Assembly: GCF_023283985.1 (NCBI RefSeq)
Contig: NZ_JAKIKU010000002.1
Span: 62,001-126,000, forward strand
Origin: Shewanella electrodiphila
Lineage (GTDB): Bacteria > Pseudomonadota > Gammaproteobacteria > Enterobacterales > Shewanellaceae
Reading direction: 5' to 3'
DNA: 64,000 bases
Below are positions 63,036-64,000 of the stretch, in pieces (positions within the stretch are counted from its first letter, which is position 1; each line of letters begins with the position of its first letter). Below the pieces are notes generated by a model. It was not told where the DNA came from. It worked only from the letters and a program-made list of their open reading frames with translations, and did not search any database. Position numbers and translations under genes: made by a program.

Positions 63036-63455
63036 TTAACCTACACCTGAAAGTGTTTTCTGAAGGGCAGCATATTGTTCATTAACGCTACGAAGCGTCG
63101 CTTCTACTTTTTCGTTCAATTCTTTGGTCGTGACTTTGTAACGGCTCGAATCTCGTCCAATATCTGACATTGAAGAATTAATCGTTTTTAGTGTGTTATC
63201 AATTCGACCTAAAGCAGAATTGAGTTCACGTTCTTTTGCAGTAAAACGTTCAATCAGCTGCTGTGGGATCTCCGCAGGAGGCGGTGGCGGAGACACAATG
63301 ATGTCAAATTCTTCTACATGACTCACTGGTACCCATTGTGCGTAAGACGGGTGCCAAGCATAGACATCAGGATTTGATGCGATAAATTTATTGGAATCAG
63401 CTAAGCCCAAAGGTCCACTGATTTCACCATTATTTGAGAAATACCACTCTTTCAT
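63036..63455 (-). CDS. GYF_2-domain protein, short paralogue
   Basis: The 139-residue protein has a GYF_2 domain at 1-50 (MKEWYFSNNGEISGPLGLAD, then PDVYAWHPSYAQWVPV), a proline run VSPPPPPAEIPQQLIE and a coiled-coil helix (LIERFTAKERELNSALGRIDNTL and on to the end). It matches the first ~140 residues of the next gene downstream, including IPQ.LIE.F.AKE after the domain. The pair is therefore a tandem duplication that diverged in C-terminal length. The PPPPP run could itself be a ligand for the partner GYF domain. Confidence 0.75.
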   Translation of the reverse strand: MKEWYFSNNGEISGPLGLADSNKFIASNPDVYAWHPSYAQWVPVSHVEEFDIIVSPPPPPAEIPQQLIERFTAKERELNSALGRIDNTLKTINSSMSDIGRDSSRYKVTTKELNEKVEATLRSVNEQYAALQKTLSGVG

Positions 63456-63717
63456 AGTCCACTCTTATCCTTAATAGTGTAGTAAGCTAATGTTTTTATG
63501 AATACAATCAACAGCTTTTGGTGATTTCAAAAATACAACGAAGGAAAACGTCAGCTCGCAGGGTTATTGTTTATAAAACCGCATATCATACGAACTGGTT
63601 ACATTAACTTATATTGATTAACATATCTACTTAGAAATAGTTAATTTTACAAGTTTTTGCACTCAGATAGGGCAGCCATTTTTTTGACTATTTAAATGGC
63701 TGTTTGAAACGGTTGTT

Positions 63718-64000
63718 TTATTCGAAGTTAGCGTTTACTTCGAATGTCATTGGCTGATTGGAGTGTGGGTGGTTAAGTGATAAAAACTGGGCGTGTAAAT
63801 GTAAGCGCTTTTCTGTTTTACCATACAAATCATCACCTAAAATTGGCATATGTAATCCGTTATGATGCGCACAATGAACTCTTAATTGATGGGTTCGCCC
63901 TGTTTTTGGGTAAAGGTGTACCAAACTAGTATCGTTTTCGATAGCGACTTTCTGCCAAAATGTTTCAGCATGCTTACCGTGTTCATAGCATACCAGCTGC
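63718..64000 (-). CDS. RluA-family pseudouridine synthase, C-terminal part (cut by window edge)
   Basis: The frame is open from the window edge through [20 protein letters not shown] to the stop at 63718. It contains the RluA-family C-terminal motif [18 protein letters not shown], then [13 protein letters not shown] and [12 protein letters not shown]. These enzymes convert uridine to pseudouridine in rRNA or tRNA. The catalytic Asp region lies outside the window, so the subfamily (RluA/C/D/TruC) cannot be fixed. At least 94 codons are visible. Confidence 0.9.
   Translation of the reverse strand, partial: QLVCYEHGKHAETFWQKVAIENDTSLVHLYPKTGRTHQLRVHCAHHNGLHMPILGDDLYGKTEKRLHLHAQFLSLNHPHSNQPMTFEVNANFE

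Overview
The window looks like a chromosomal segment of a moderately AT-rich marine gammaproteobacterium, most likely Shewanella or a close relative. The grounds are the gene set: CcpA-type di-heme peroxidase, NapC-type tetraheme cytochrome, an MSHA-like pilin, a compact cobalamin salvage cluster beside metH, and an ExeM-like secreted nuclease ending in a GlyGly-CTERM-type tail. The genus is inferred from gene content; no database search was possible. I see no prophage, insertion sequence, CRISPR array, tRNA or rRNA.

Layout. 1-7.7 kb: 5' end of rpiA, an MscS channel paired with an AAA-like ATPase that lacks the Walker A lysine, ccpA, a double cupin protein, a HopJ-family protein, an orphan napC, a periplasmic beta-propeller protein and a small exported protein. 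8-16.3 kb: a TonB-dependent siderophore receptor, then a complete RND efflux operon (outer-membrane lipoprotein, adaptor, pump). 16.7-23.5 kb: an RDD membrane protein, an exported M16 metallopeptidase, a Tsx/OmpK channel and a BCCT osmolyte transporter. 24.2-31.4 kb: a crotonase with an NTF2-like partner, a radical SAM protein, a LysR regulator divergent from a quinone-oxidoreductase-like gene, a MATE exporter and a type IV pilin-like protein.

31.9-36.8 kb is the most unusual part. It holds a second, shorter SecA-like ATPase. Convergent with it are two small genes: an exported protein whose signal peptide has a long n-region, and a 50-residue membrane protein missed by length cut-offs. Then comes repeat- and hairpin-rich DNA containing a 51-residue His-rich small gene with a strong Shine-Dalgarno, a leader that can fold in alternative ways, and its own terminator.

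36.8-49.3 kb is a B12 block: metH (B12-dependent methionine synthase) on the minus strand, then on the plus strand a CobC-like phosphatase, a cobalamin riboswitch, a 30-codon leader ORF, btuD, btuC, cobT, cobS, cobU, cobQ and the adenosyltransferase. Together they import and adenosylate corrinoids and rebuild the nucleotide loop that MetH cofactor needs. No btuF or btuB is present here.

50.4-57.3 kb is a DNA-scavenging block: a T-rich leader, a porin, an ExeM-like nuclease and an EndA-type nuclease with duplicated lamin-tail domains. 57.5-64 kb holds a DUF1059 protein, an S51 peptidase, a LemA/DUF3137 pair, a glyoxalase-fold protein with YbaK, an unrecognised 94-residue protein, two tandem GYF_2-domain paralogues and the 3' part of an RluA-type pseudouridine synthase.
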